The notes under the pieces are model-generated. The model searched no databases, was not told the origin of the DNA, and saw nothing but the letters and a program-made list of their open reading frames with translations. DNA of 64,000 bases from Labedella endophytica (GTDB lineage: Bacteria > Actinomycetota > Actinomycetes > Actinomycetales > Microbacteriaceae): positions 310,001-374,000 of the forward strand of contig NZ_RZGZ01000001.1 of the NCBI RefSeq assembly GCF_003990045.1, written 5' to 3'. Both the position numbers and the translations under genes were made by a program. Shown here piece by piece: positions 9,250 to 17,916 of this stretch. Positions within the stretch are counted from its first letter, which is position 1; every line of letters begins with the position of its first letter.

Positions 9250-10056
9250 GTGACGACCAGGACTCGGATCCCCGTGGGCCTCGGAAGAGAGCCTGCTCGG
9301 TCACCGGAACTCGAGGCCCGGCGCACGGGCGACGCCGGGATCGTGCACTCGTGGGAACTCGTGACGGCCGTCGACGGCCCCGGAACGCGGATGACGCTCT
9401 TCCTCTCGGGCTGCCCGTTGCGCTGCCAGTACTGCCAGAACCCCGACACGTGGCACATGCGCGACGGCACGCACACGACCCTCGACACGATCGTCGAGCG
9501 CGTGGCGCGCTACCGGTCGGTGTTCGCGGCGACCGGGGGAGGTCTCACCATCTCGGGCGGCGAACCGCTCATGCAGCCGACGTTCGTGGAACGGATCTTC
9601 GCGGCGTGCCGCGCGATGGGGGTGCACACGGCGCTCGACACGTCGGGCAACCTCGGCGCGCGTGCCTCCGATGCGCTCCTCGACGACACGGACCTCGTGC
9701 TCCTCGACGTGAAGTCGGGGCTCGCGGAGACCTACTGGCAGGTGACGACGCGCGAGCTCGCGCCGACCGTCGCCTTCGGGGACCGCCTCTCGGCACGGGG
9801 GAATCGGATCTGGGTGCGTTTCGTGCTCGTGCCCGGCCTCACCGACGGCTTCGACAACGTCGAGGCGGTCGCGGAGATCGTCTCGCGCTGGCCGACGGTC
9901 GAGCGCGTCGAGGTGCTGCCGTTCCACCAGATGGGGTCGTCCAAGTGGGAGCGGCTCGGCGTGCCGTACACGCTCGCCGACACGAGGCCGCCGGACGATG
10001 CCCTCGTCGAGCGCGTGCGGGGACAGTTCCGGTCCCGGGGCCTCACCGTCTGGTGA
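9250..10056 (+). CDS. pflA: Pyruvate formate-lyase activating enzyme (radical SAM)
   Basis: 268 residues from a GTG at 9250, 9 nt after pflB. The protein installs the glycyl radical on PFL using S-adenosylmethionine and a [4Fe-4S] cluster. The cluster motif CxxxCxxC is Cys55, Cys59 and Cys62 (SGCPLRCQYCQNP), followed by the SAM-binding GGGLTISGGEPLMQ block and a C-terminal PFHQMGSSKWERLG that is characteristic of PFL activases. The N-terminus is about 25 residues longer than E. coli PflA. The adjacency to pflB and the shared upstream DosR-like boxes make a self-contained anaerobic module. Confidence 0.95.
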   Translation: MTTRTRIPVGLGREPARSPELEARRTGDAGIVHSWELVTAVDGPGTRMTLFLSGCPLRCQYCQNPDTWHMRDGTHTTLDTIVERVARYRSVFAATGGGLTISGGEPLMQPTFVERIFAACRAMGVHTALDTSGNLGARASDALLDDTDLVLLDVKSGLAETYWQVTTRELAPTVAFGDRLSARGNRIWVRFVLVPGLTDGFDNVEAVAEIVSRWPTVERVEVLPFHQMGSSKWERLGVPYTLADTRPPDDALVERVRGQFRSRGLTVW

Positions 10057-10091
10057 GCCGCCCGGGCAAGGGCGTGGCCGCGGGCGCGGGG

Positions 10092-10967
10092 TCAGCCCTC
10101 GAGCTGTCGGACGATCGCCTCGGCCACGGCGGACGGTGCCTCACGGGGGATGAAGTGGCCGAGACCGTCGAGTTCGATCAGCCGCCGGCCGGCCGAGAAC
10201 AGGGAGGCGTTCGTCCGGGCCGGCGGCAGGGTCTCACAGCCGTCCTCGGTCCCGATGAGGAAGGTCGTCGGCACGTCGATCGTCGGCCAGGTGTCCAGGA
10301 GCGCCTGCGTCTGCGCGTAGACCGACGAACCGGCGGCTTCGCCGGCCCCGTGGCGGTAGTAGTGCACGACCGTGTCGGCGAATTGGGGTGTGTCGACCGC
10401 GGTGAGGATGCGACTCATCTCGGCGCTCGGGAGCTCGAGTCGCGGCGACCAGTCGTCCCACGCCCAGCGGACGAGCGCCTGGGGATTCGCGCGGAAGGCA
10501 TCGGCGCCCGCGGAGGTGCAGAGCCAGTAGCGATACCACGCGACGGACGCGTCGTGCAGCCGCTCGCGCGGGGTGAGGTCGGAACCGGGGCCGTACGCGG
10601 TGGAGATCGTCACGAGCCTGTCGACGAGCGCGGGAGAGATCGATGCGGCAGCGTGCGCGGCGCGCGCGCCCCAGTCGTGTCCGACGAGGACGACCGGGCC
10701 CACCTCGAGGGCCCGGATGAGGTCGAGCAGGTCCGTGGCCAGTGCGGCGACCTGCCCGGATCGAGCGAGCGGGTCGATGACACGGCTGCGGCCGACCCCG
10801 CGGAGAGTCGGCCGGATGACGCGCAGACCCTCCGGGAGCGCCGCCACGACGCCGTCCCAGGTCGAGGGTTCATCCGGGAATCCGTGGACGAGCACGACGG
10901 GGCGGCCGTCGGTCGGGCCCTCGTCGAGGTACTCCAGTTCGGCGTGCGGAGTGCGCATGATCGGCAT
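10092..10967 (-). CDS. Alpha/beta hydrolase, epoxide-hydrolase/dehalogenase type
   Basis: 291 residues with the alpha/beta-hydrolase fold. The oxyanion motif HGFPD lies near residue 29. The nucleophile elbow is VGHDWGAR with Asp98 in the nucleophile position, which marks the epoxide hydrolase/haloalkane dehalogenase branch rather than serine esterases. The catalytic His is in GLGHFIPRE near the C-terminus. Substrate cannot be predicted. An alternative start at Met4 (10958) would remove only three residues. It is convergent with pflA, 35 nt away, and is not obviously part of a pathway with its neighbours. Confidence 0.85.
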   Translation of the reverse strand: MPIMRTPHAELEYLDEGPTDGRPVVLVHGFPDEPSTWDGVVAALPEGLRVIRPTLRGVGRSRVIDPLARSGQVAALATDLLDLIRALEVGPVVLVGHDWGARAAHAAASISPALVDRLVTISTAYGPGSDLTPRERLHDASVAWYRYWLCTSAGADAFRANPQALVRWAWDDWSPRLELPSAEMSRILTAVDTPQFADTVVHYYRHGAGEAAGSSVYAQTQALLDTWPTIDVPTTFLIGTEDGCETLPPARTNASLFSAGRRLIELDGLGHFIPREAPSAVAEAIVRQLEG

Positions 10968-11103
10968 CGGACTGCTCCTGACCGTGGGGAGAGGTGAGGG
11001 TGGGCTCAGACGAGGAGGACGGGACCACCGTATCGGGCGACCCGGACGTCATGGGTCGTGAGGGTCGCCCGTTCCCCGCGGGCATGCGCGACGAGGAGAG
11101 AAC

Positions 11104-11811
11104 TCAGTAGGCGTCGGGGGTGGACGGGGCGGGGGATTCTCCCGCCGCCTCCGCGAGGATCGCGCGCGTTCCGGAGAGGCCGAGGCGCGTCGCGCCCGCA
11201 TCGATCATGGCCTGCGCGTCGGCGAGGCTGCGGATGCCGCCGCTCGCCTTCACCTCGGCCGCGTCGCCGACGGTCTGCTTCATGAGACGCACGGCGTGCA
11301 CGGTCGCTCCGCCGGCGGGGTGGAAGCCCGTGGAGGTCTTGACGAAGTCGGCGCCGGCGGCGACGGCCGCGCGGCAGGCTCCGACGATCTCGTCGTCGGT
11401 GAGCGCGGCGGACTCGATGATCACCTTGAGGATTCGCGGGGCCGGGATCGCGCCCCGGACGGAGGCGATGTCGGCCTCGACGAGGTCGAACCGGCCGGCC
11501 TTCGCCGCTCCGATGTCGATGACCATGTCGATCTCATCCGTGCCGCGCCCGACGGCCTCGATCGCCTCGGCGGTCTTGACGGCCGTCGTGTGCTTGCCCG
11601 AGGGGAAGCCGACGACGACGGCGACGGCCAGATCGGCGCCCGTCGGGATGTCGAGGGGCAGGAACGACGGAGACACGCAGACCGAGAATGCGCCGAGTTC
11701 GACGGCCTCGTCGATGTGGGCGGCGATGTCGGCCGCGGTCGTCTCGGGCTTCAGCAGGGTGTGGTCGACGATTCGCGCGAGGCGCGTGGACGGGGAGGTG
11801 AGCGTGGACAT
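11104..11811 (-). CDS. deoC: Deoxyribose-phosphate aldolase
   Basis: 235 residues, typical DeoC length. The enzyme cleaves 2-deoxy-D-ribose 5-phosphate to acetaldehyde and glyceraldehyde 3-phosphate in deoxynucleoside catabolism. Signature blocks are DHTLLKP (15-21), MVIDIG with Asp99, the Schiff-base lysine Lys158 in [10 protein letters not shown], and the proton-relay lysine Lys188 in [12 protein letters not shown] at 11811 with a GGAAGGCCCC-type site. No other deo gene is adjacent; it stands apart from the MetE-like gene by a 179-nt divergent gap that probably holds both promoters. Confidence 0.95.
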   Translation of the reverse strand: MSTLTSPSTRLARIVDHTLLKPETTAADIAAHIDEAVELGAFSVCVSPSFLPLDIPTGADLAVAVVVGFPSGKHTTAVKTAEAIEAVGRGTDEIDMVIDIGAAKAGRFDLVEADIASVRGAIPAPRILKVIIESAALTDDEIVGACRAAVAAGADFVKTSTGFHPAGGATVHAVRLMKQTVGDAAEVKASGGIRSLADAQAMIDAGATRLGLSGTRAILAEAAGESPAPSTPDAY

Positions 11812-11990
11812 GGGGCCTTCCGGGCAGCGGTGGTGGGTGTGCCGCGACGCTGCGGAGGGTGACTCCCCATTTTACGGGGTGGGGCGTGTGTGACGGACGG
11901 TGACCTCCGGGGGTGACGGCGGAGGTGGGGCGCGGGAGGATGACTGCACCGACGCGCCGAAGCCGGCGCCCGATCGACGGAGGACTGGCG

Positions 11991-13211
11991 ATGACCACGC
12001 GCAGGATCGAGACCACCCACGCCGGCAGCCTGCCGCGCACCCCGGAACTGATCGCCGCGAACGACGCGCGCCGCCTCGCGGACGACGGCTTCACGCTCGA
12101 GCGGACAGACGAGTTCGAGCGCCTGCTGACGGACGCCGTCGCGGACCTCGTGCGCCGGCAGCTCGATCTCGGAATCACGATCGTCGGCGACGGCGAATAC
12201 GGCAAGGCCATGACGAGCGCCGTCGACTACGGCGCGTGGTGGTCGTACTCGTTCCAGCGGGTGGCGGGTCTCTCGGTGACGGGATCCGACATCTTCTCCC
12301 AGCAGCCCGTGCGCTCGGCTCCTGGCGACGTGCGGCTCACGAGCTTCCCCGACCGGCGCGACTGGACGATCTTCGCCGACGCCTACCAGGACCCGACGTC
12401 CGGCATCTCGACCGGGAACACGGCCACCGCGTTCCCGTCGACGACCGGCCCGCTCTCGTACGTGGGACACGAGGCGATCGCCTCCGACATCGCGAACCTG
12501 AAAGCGGCGCTCGCCGAGACCGGGGCGCAGGAGGGCTTCATCACCTCCCTCTCACCGGGCAGCGGCGCGCGCATCGCGAACGACCACTACGCCACCGACG
12601 AGGAGCACATCTGGGCGTGGGCCGACGTCCTCCGCGAGGAATACACCGCGATCCTCGACGCGGGACTGACCCTGCAGATCGACGACCCGTCGATCGCGGA
12701 GAACTGGGACCAGATCAACCCGGAGCCGAGCGTCGAAGACTACCGCGCCTTCACGCGCATCCGCGTGGAGGCGCTCAACTACGCGCTCCGCGACCTGCCC
12801 CAGGACCGCATCCGCTTCCATCTGTGTTGGGGATCGTGGCACGGCCCTCACACGACGGACATCGAGTTCCGCCACATCGCGGACCTCATGCTCGCGATCG
12901 ACGCCGGCCAGTACTCGTTCGAAGCGGCCAACGTGCGTCACGCCCACGAGTGGAAGATCTGGCGGGACCTCGAACTCCCCGCCGGCAAGAAGATCCTGCC
13001 CGGTGTCGTCTCGCACGCGACGAACGTGGTGGAGCACCCGGAGCTCGTCGCCGACCGCATCGAGGCGTTCGCGTCGCTCGTCGGCGCCGAGAACGTCATC
13101 GCGTCCACCGACTGCGGGCTCGGCGGACGCATCCACCCGCAGATCGCCGTCGCGAAGCTCGCCTCCCTCGGCGAGGGAGCACGCCTCGCCTCGGAGCGGC
13201 TGTTCGGGTGA
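11991..13211 (+). CDS. Cobalamin-independent methionine synthase II family protein (MetE C-terminal-like)
   Basis: 406 residues from the ATG at 11991, which follows CGACGGAGGACTGGCG. It begins RIETTHAGSLPRT as in MetE_C-like proteins, contains ITIVGDGEYGK, and has the metal-binding set HLCWGSWHGPH plus Cys in STDCGLGGR near the C-terminus. Full MetE is about twice this size, with an additional N-terminal domain, so this is the stand-alone catalytic-domain type. Its methyl donor and acceptor are uncertain. Some relatives act in methyl transfer or demethylation of small thiol compounds rather than methionine synthesis. It precedes the universal stress protein gene tail to tail by 26 nt. Confidence 0.82.
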   Translation: MTTRRIETTHAGSLPRTPELIAANDARRLADDGFTLERTDEFERLLTDAVADLVRRQLDLGITIVGDGEYGKAMTSAVDYGAWWSYSFQRVAGLSVTGSDIFSQQPVRSAPGDVRLTSFPDRRDWTIFADAYQDPTSGISTGNTATAFPSTTGPLSYVGHEAIASDIANLKAALAETGAQEGFITSLSPGSGARIANDHYATDEEHIWAWADVLREEYTAILDAGLTLQIDDPSIAENWDQINPEPSVEDYRAFTRIRVEALNYALRDLPQDRIRFHLCWGSWHGPHTTDIEFRHIADLMLAIDAGQYSFEAANVRHAHEWKIWRDLELPAGKKILPGVVSHATNVVEHPELVADRIEAFASLVGAENVIASTDCGLGGRIHPQIAVAKLASLGEGARLASERLFG

Positions 13212-13237
13212 CGCCGGATCATCTCGTCCCGGGCTGA

Positions 13238-14143
13238 TCAGTCCGACACGTCCAGGTCCGATGTGTCGCTGGAGACCACGAGGCGTTCGCTCGCCGCGTC
13301 GATCCCGGCGATGAACACGACGGAGGGCGCGTGGGAGAGGACCCGGTGACACGTCGTGCCCAGAGGATTGAGCTCGGGGGACCGCGACCGTCCGAGGACG
13401 AGCAGCGAGGCGTCGCCGGCGAGCTCGACGAGTTTCTCGACGGGATCGCCGACGACGCCGCGGACCGCGATGGCGGTCGCGTCGTCCGCCGTGCGCGCGA
13501 CGGCACGTTCGATGGCGGCGAGGACCCGGTCGGCACTCGACCCGCGGTGCGGAGAGCAGTGGACGAGCAGGAGCGGCTCGCCGAGGAGTGCGGCCTCCCG
13601 TCTCCCGGCCTCGATCAGGGTCTCGATGTCGGTGACCGTCTCGACGCCCACGACCACCCCCGAGCGGTGATCCCCGAGCCGCGGCGGGACCACGACGACG
13701 GAGCACCGGGCGGCCGCCGCGATCTGCACGCTGCGCGATCCGAGCACGCGGTCACCGCCGGGATGGCCGACGGGTGTGCCGACCACGAGGAGGTCTGCCG
13801 GCCCGACGGCGCGGGACAGCGCCCAGGACACCGGTCCGTGCACGACCTCGAGATCGATCGTCGTCTCGGGGGCCTCGGCGCGAGCGGTTTGGGCGACGGA
13901 CGCGATCCTCTCGGAGGCCTCCCGCGTGACGGTTCGGGCGTAGTCGGCTCCCATGGACCCGGCCTCCTCCTCGACCACCGTCACGAGCCGGAGGGCGTCG
14001 CCGGTGCGGCGGGAACGATCGAGTGCCCAGGCGAGGGCGACGGACGACTCGACCGACGCGTCGACACCCACGCCGATGCACGTGGACGCCTCCGTCCTCG
14101 ACGTGCGCGGTTTGGGCGTCTCGGTGGTTCGTGTGGTGGTCAT
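13238..14143 (-). CDS. Universal stress protein, tandem two-domain
   Basis: 301 residues from the ATG at 14143, preceded by GAGGAGGATCTCCG. There are two UspA-like domains: about 20-155, starting IGVGVDASVESSVALAWAL, and about 160-285. The first domain ends in a GSRSVQIAAAARCSVVVVPP block and the second contains LLVLGRSRSPELNPLGTT, which are variants of the ATP-binding G-2x-G-9x-G(S/T) signature. Mycobacterial tandem USPs of this type belong to the dormancy regulon. A DosR-like box sits 86 nt upstream. Divergent from the single-domain USP at 14399. Confidence 0.9.
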   Translation of the reverse strand: MTTTRTTETPKPRTSRTEASTCIGVGVDASVESSVALAWALDRSRRTGDALRLVTVVEEEAGSMGADYARTVTREASERIASVAQTARAEAPETTIDLEVVHGPVSWALSRAVGPADLLVVGTPVGHPGGDRVLGSRSVQIAAAARCSVVVVPPRLGDHRSGVVVGVETVTDIETLIEAGRREAALLGEPLLLVHCSPHRGSSADRVLAAIERAVARTADDATAIAVRGVVGDPVEKLVELAGDASLLVLGRSRSPELNPLGTTCHRVLSHAPSVVFIAGIDAASERLVVSSDTSDLDVSD

Positions 14144-14229
14144 CGGAGATCCTCCTCGATCGACAGTGACAGTGACGAGGCCCTGCGGCCGGTCGTCTTC
14201 AGGATGACCGGCCGGCCGCATCTCGCCCA

Positions 14230-14243
14230 GGGCCGAACGTCCC
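14230..14243. promoter_or_regulatory. DosR/DevR-type box between divergent universal stress genes
   Basis: GGGCCGAACGTCCC, 86 nt upstream of the minus-strand USP start at 14143. The same 18-bp stretch, from CAGGG to CCCGT, recurs exactly at 17891-17908 in front of another gene, which argues for a conserved operator rather than chance. Confidence 0.65.
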
Positions 14244-14304
14244 GTGGGTCGAACGGGTGATCGGCCAGTCCCTGTGGGTGCCGTGCTCGTCCTGGCGCCG
14301 GAGC

Positions 14305-14318
14305 GGGACCAAAGACTC
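14305..14318. promoter_or_regulatory. DosR/DevR-type box (weaker) upstream of USP at 14399
   Basis: GGGACCAAAGACTC, 80 nt upstream of the plus-strand USP start. The left arm GGGACCAAAG is a perfect match to DosR sites while the right arm is degenerate. A further GTCCC lies 2 nt beyond, so a shifted half-site is also possible. Confidence 0.5.
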
Positions 14319-14398
14319 TGTCCCATTCGCACCGCTCGGCGGATGATCGACGGAGGTGGGCGACGAGGCCCGTGCATTCGACGGAGGACGGGAAGACG

Positions 14399-14905
14399 AT
14401 GAGCCGCGAAACGGGACAGGCAATGGAGGACGGGGCGGACGGGCCGCTCGTCGTCGGACACGACGGCTCATCGGGGGCGGATGCGGCTCTCGCCGCCGCA
14501 CTCGACCTCGCGACGCATCTCGGTGCCCACGTCGAGGTGGTGCGCTCGTGGACGATCGACACCGCCCCGCCGGGGGCGATCTTCGTCGAGGGGTACGCGG
14601 CACCGCTCACGGACGTCGACGAGGTCGTGCGCGCTCGCCTCGAGAAGGACAGTGCGGCGATCGTGGCCCGGTATCCGGGCGTCGCCGTCTCGTACCGAGG
14701 TGTCCTCGGACACGCGGCAGAGGTGTTGCTGCGGTCCGCGCACCCGGCGCGGATGCTCATCGTCGGCTCGCGCGGTCGCGGCGGTTTCGCGTCGCTGCTC
14801 CTCGGGTCCGTGAGCGATCAATGCGTGCGGCACGCGGCATGCCCGGTGCTCGTCGTCCCCGCGGTCTCGAGCCCGCGTCAGGGCGTGCGGCGCTCCGCCC
14901 CGTAG
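14399..14905 (+). CDS. Universal stress protein, single domain
   Basis: 168 residues from the ATG at 14399, with GGAGGACGGGAAGACG upstream. One UspA domain: PLVVGHDGSSGADAAL at the start and GSRGRGGFASLLLGSVS near 130-146, a full ATP-binding G-2x-G-9x-GS signature, then CPVLVVPA. The short N-terminal extension is polar. Its 3' end overlaps the 3' end of the convergent response-regulator gene by 28 nt. Divergent from the tandem USP at 13238, with two DosR-like boxes in the shared 255-nt gap. Confidence 0.9.
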   Translation: MSRETGQAMEDGADGPLVVGHDGSSGADAALAAALDLATHLGAHVEVVRSWTIDTAPPGAIFVEGYAAPLTDVDEVVRARLEKDSAAIVARYPGVAVSYRGVLGHAAEVLLRSAHPARMLIVGSRGRGGFASLLLGSVSDQCVRHAACPVLVVPAVSSPRQGVRRSAP

Positions 14906-15504
14906 ACGGCGGCCTGGGTGCGGCGTTCCATCCCGAGCTTGTCGAGCAGGGACGACACGTAGTTCTTGACCGTCTTCTCCGCGAGGCCCAGCTGTTCGCC
15001 GATCTGGCGGTTCGTCAGCCCGTCGGCGATGTGGTCGAGCACCTGCCGTTCGCGGAGGGACAGGGCGATTTCGATCCGGTCGGGCGGGGGAGCCGCCTCC
15101 GTGACGATCGAGCGCCTCACGTGCGGATCGATGAGCTTGAGTCCAGCGGCCACGGCGCGGATGCTCTCGACGAGCTTCGCCCCGCGGATGTCCTTCAGCA
15201 CGTAACCCGCTGCTCCGGCCAGGGCCGCGGCGAACATCGCGTCGTCGTCGTCGTACGCGGTGAGGATGAGGCAGTGCACCTCTGGGTGGGCCGAGCGGAT
15301 GTCGCGGCACACGTCGATGCCGCTGCCATCGGGCAGGCGCACGTCGATGACGGCGACGTCGGGGATGGTCGCGGCGATGCGCGCTCGGGCCTCCCTGGCG
15401 GTCGACGCCTCCCCGATCACCTCGAGATCGGGTTCCCGTCCGAGGAGGCCGGCGACCCCCTGCCGCACCACTTCGTGATCGTCGATGAGGAATACCGTCG
15501 TCAT
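14878..15504 (-). CDS. devR: DevR/DosR-like NarL-family response regulator
   Basis: 208 residues from the ATG at 15504. The receiver domain (about 1-120) has the acidic pair Asp8-Asp9, phospho-acceptor Asp54 in AVIDVRLPDG, Thr82 in LTAYDDDD and Lys104 in YVLKDI. The LuxR-type DNA-binding domain (about 145-205) contains LAEKTVKNYVS and KLGMERRTQAAV. As I recall the mycobacterial DosR recognition region, these match almost residue for residue, including the base-contacting Lys177, Lys180 and Asn181. The start codon overlaps the kinase stop by 4 nt, so regulator and sensor are translationally coupled. Predicted to bind the GGGmC-N4-GTCCC boxes nearby and activate genes under low oxygen or NO/CO. 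The DosR-type call rests on the domain match plus those boxes. Confidence 0.9.
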   Translation of the reverse strand: MTTVFLIDDHEVVRQGVAGLLGREPDLEVIGEASTAREARARIAATIPDVAVIDVRLPDGSGIDVCRDIRSAHPEVHCLILTAYDDDDAMFAAALAGAAGYVLKDIRGAKLVESIRAVAAGLKLIDPHVRRSIVTEAAPPPDRIEIALSLRERQVLDHIADGLTNRQIGEQLGLAEKTVKNYVSSLLDKLGMERRTQAAVYGAERRTP

Positions 15505-17228
15505 GCGCGTCTCCCGGATGAAGTGGTGAGTGGGACGAACCACTCGAGGATGGATCCGCTCGGCTCCCGCGGGCCGAGGCTCGCGCCGCCGCCCCAGCGG
15601 GCGGCGCGCTCGGCGAGATTCGCGGTGCCGCTGCGCCGCGACGCCCCCGCCGGTCCCCGGCCGTCGTCCTCCACGAGGACGAGCAGCCGGTCGGGCTCCG
15701 CGGTGACGCTCACGGTGGCCGAGGCCGCGTGGGCGTGCCTCGCCACGTTCGCGAGTCCCTCCGAGACGACGGCGAGCAGATCGTCGATCATGTCCTCCGG
15801 CACCGTCGAGTCGATCGGGCCGGTGAGGAGGAGCCGGGCGGACGGACCGCCGGTGTGGTCGTGCCCCGTCACGACGTCCATGATGCGGTGCTTGACCGAC
15901 TCCCGCGGACGCCGCGACGTCAGGGCGAAGATCGCGGTGCGGATCGATCCGATCGCGTCGTCGAGGGCCGTGACCTGCTCGTCGATCCGCTCGCGGACCC
16001 GATCGTCGTCGATCTCGGACCCGACGGCCTGCAGGCTGAGGCCCGCGCCGAAGAGGCGCTGGATGACGTGATCGTGCAGGTCGCGCGCGATCCGGCCGCG
16101 GTCCTGCAGCACCGAGAGCTTCTCCCGCGCGGCGCGACCCTGCTCGAGGGAGAGCGCGATCGCGCACTGGTCGGCGAAGTCCGAGGCGAGCTCGAGGTCG
16201 GAGTCCGAGAAGCGGGGGCGTCCGGCGGAGCGGGAAATCGTGAGGGTGCCGATCGTCGTGTCATCGGCGTGCAGAGGGATCACCATGCTCGGCCCGAGCA
16301 GGACGGTGACGCCCGGCTCGTTCGTCGAGACCGCACCGAGGTCGTCGAGGCGGAGGGGGGCTCCCGAGTCGAGCGCGCGAGCGGAGACGCTGCCCTCCCG
16401 CGGGAACACGAGGGTGCGGAACCGGTCGCCGTCCACGCCGCCGACGGTGTCGACCACGAGCAGGTCGTCGCGGTGGGGGAGCACGACGCACACGACCTCG
16501 GCGTCGGCGAGCTGCGCGGTCGTCTCCGCGATGGTCGAGAGGGCGTCGTCGCGACCGCCGGAGAGGAGGGACGCCGCGATCTGGGCGGAGGCCGCGCTCC
16601 ACTGCTGCCGCCGCCGGGTCTCCTGGAAGAGCCGGGCGTTGTCGATCGCGACGCCCGCCGTGGCCGCGAGGCCGATGAGCAGCTCCTGGTCCTCCTCGGA
16701 GAACCCGCCATCCGTGTGCTCCGTCAAATAGATGTTGCCGAAGACCTCGTCGCGCACACGGATGGGGACCCCGAGGAAGCTGTCCATGGGCGGATGCCCC
16801 TCGGGGAAACCGCTCGAGCGGCTGTCACCGGAGAGGTGCTCGAGGCGGATGGGGCGCGGGTCGTCGATGAGAGCGCCGAGGAGGCCGCGGCCGTGCGGGT
16901 AGTGGCCGATGACGTCGGGGAGATCGGGCTCGCCGCCCACGTGGATGAACCGCTCGAGCCCGCCCTCCGGGCTGATGACGCCGAGGGCGCCGTACCGGGC
17001 GTGCACGAGGTCGACGGCTGCCTCCACGATCGTGCGGAGGACGCGCTCGAGGTCGAGTTCGTCCACCATCGCGCGATTCGCGGTGATGAGGGCCCGCAGC
17101 CGTTCCTGTGACTGGAGCACGCGCTCGGCCCACTCCGTGCGATCGGGGGATGTCGCGCCGTCTGTGGAGGCTGCGAAGCCGGGGGAGTCGGAGGGCTCCG
17201 CGGAGTCCCTGTCGCGCGATTCGTGCAC
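15501..17228 (-). CDS. devS: DevS/DosS-like double-GAF haem sensor histidine kinase
   Basis: 575 residues from a GTG at 17228 with GGAGG upstream, close to the 578 of M. tuberculosis DevS. Order: GAF-A about 60-200, GAF-B about 220-365, a HisKA_3 dimerisation helix with phospho-acceptor His385 in RIARDLHDHVIQRLF, and an HATPase domain about 470-570 (SEGLANVARHAHA, EDDGRGP). In GAF-A, His145 (in EGHPPM) and Tyr167 (in NIYLTE) are separated by 22 residues. That is the spacing of haem-ligand His149 and distal Tyr171 in DevS, and the surrounding sequence is also alike. It therefore probably binds haem and senses oxygen, NO or CO, or redox state. It has no membrane segments. It is the upstream gene of a kinase-regulator operon. 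Confidence 0.92.
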   Translation of the reverse strand: MHESRDRDSAEPSDSPGFAASTDGATSPDRTEWAERVLQSQERLRALITANRAMVDELDLERVLRTIVEAAVDLVHARYGALGVISPEGGLERFIHVGGEPDLPDVIGHYPHGRGLLGALIDDPRPIRLEHLSGDSRSSGFPEGHPPMDSFLGVPIRVRDEVFGNIYLTEHTDGGFSEEDQELLIGLAATAGVAIDNARLFQETRRRQQWSAASAQIAASLLSGGRDDALSTIAETTAQLADAEVVCVVLPHRDDLLVVDTVGGVDGDRFRTLVFPREGSVSARALDSGAPLRLDDLGAVSTNEPGVTVLLGPSMVIPLHADDTTIGTLTISRSAGRPRFSDSDLELASDFADQCAIALSLEQGRAAREKLSVLQDRGRIARDLHDHVIQRLFGAGLSLQAVGSEIDDDRVRERIDEQVTALDDAIGSIRTAIFALTSRRPRESVKHRIMDVVTGHDHTGGPSARLLLTGPIDSTVPEDMIDDLLAVVSEGLANVARHAHAASATVSVTAEPDRLLVLVEDDGRGPAGASRRSGTANLAERAARWGGGASLGPREPSGSILEWFVPLTTSSGRRA

Positions 17229-17320
17229 GTCGTCGCCTCCGAGCCGTCGTGTCTCCCGCGATCGGTCACGGCGGGGACTCCCCCAGTATGGTCCGTCCGC
17301 CCTCCGCTGTCCGCTCGTAC

Positions 17321-17857
17321 TCAGGGTCGGTGATCCCTCGGTCCGGACGTGACGTCGCCTCCGGGAGGCGGCAACCGCGGGATGTGCACGGGCTTGCGGT
17401 CGATGGAGGGCACCTCGTCGTCCGAGGACACCGGCGTCGAGACGGTCCGCGCGTCGCGGAAGCGGCGGCCCGAGATCGACGTCGGCACGAGGCGCACGAC
17501 GATGGATTTGTCACCGGCCTGCGCGGGTGCGATCTCGTCGAGCGGGGCGTCGTCGAGCAGGCGCACGGCGGACGCCGCGGCCCGCATGACGACGCTCCAG
17601 CGGAACGCGCCGTCCCAGCCGTCGGCCTCGAACGCGACCGTCGGTGTGCGCACGACGCCGCTGAGCTTCGACCCCGGGTCCGTCCGGAAGTAGAGGTGAC
17701 CGGACCGGACCACGTGATTCACGGGGAAGACGTCGGGTGCACCGTCGGTGCCCTCCATGGCCAGGCGTCCCAGGTCGGCCCGCTCCAGCAGGCGCCAGCA
17801 TTCGGCCGTCGTCAGGTGCTCGATCGTGTCGGTGATGCTCTCGTCGTCGCGGCTCAT
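17321..17857 (-). CDS. Pyridoxamine 5'-phosphate oxidase-fold (flavin-binding split barrel) protein
   Basis: 178 residues from an ATG. The N-terminal part has the PNPOx-like pattern: an AECWRLLERADLGRLAM helix-strand, then DVFPVNHVVRSGHLYFRTDPGSK, the strand pair that contacts flavin or F420 in this fold. The C-terminal 50 residues are polar and probably disordered (PSIDRKPVHIPRLPPPGG). Mycobacterial DosR regulons also include proteins of this fold. A DosR-like box lies 35 nt upstream of the start. It stands between the kinase and a USP gene on the same strand. Substrate unknown. Confidence 0.83.
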   Translation of the reverse strand: MSRDDESITDTIEHLTTAECWRLLERADLGRLAMEGTDGAPDVFPVNHVVRSGHLYFRTDPGSKLSGVVRTPTVAFEADGWDGAFRWSVVMRAAASAVRLLDDAPLDEIAPAQAGDKSIVVRLVPTSISGRRFRDARTVSTPVSSDDEVPSIDRKPVHIPRLPPPGGDVTSGPRDHRP

Positions 17858-17892
17858 GATCGAATCCTCACCGGGTCGGCCCGCCGATCCCA

Positions 17893-17906
17893 GGGCCGAA
17901 CGTCCC
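17893..17906. promoter_or_regulatory. DosR/DevR-type box upstream of PNPOx-fold gene
   Basis: GGGCCGAACGTCCC, 35 nt before the minus-strand start at 17857 and 10 nt beyond the stop codon of the USP gene at 17917. Identical over 18 bp to the site at 14228-14245. Confidence 0.68.
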
Positions 17907-17916
17907 GTCGTACCGG

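Noticed and set aside
7152-10997. A 1281-codon open frame on the plus strand, out of phase with pflB and pflA
   Set aside because: It covers two certain genes and a third on the other strand; its translation is Arg/Pro/Gly-rich with no domain. This is a typical by-product of high-GC codon bias.
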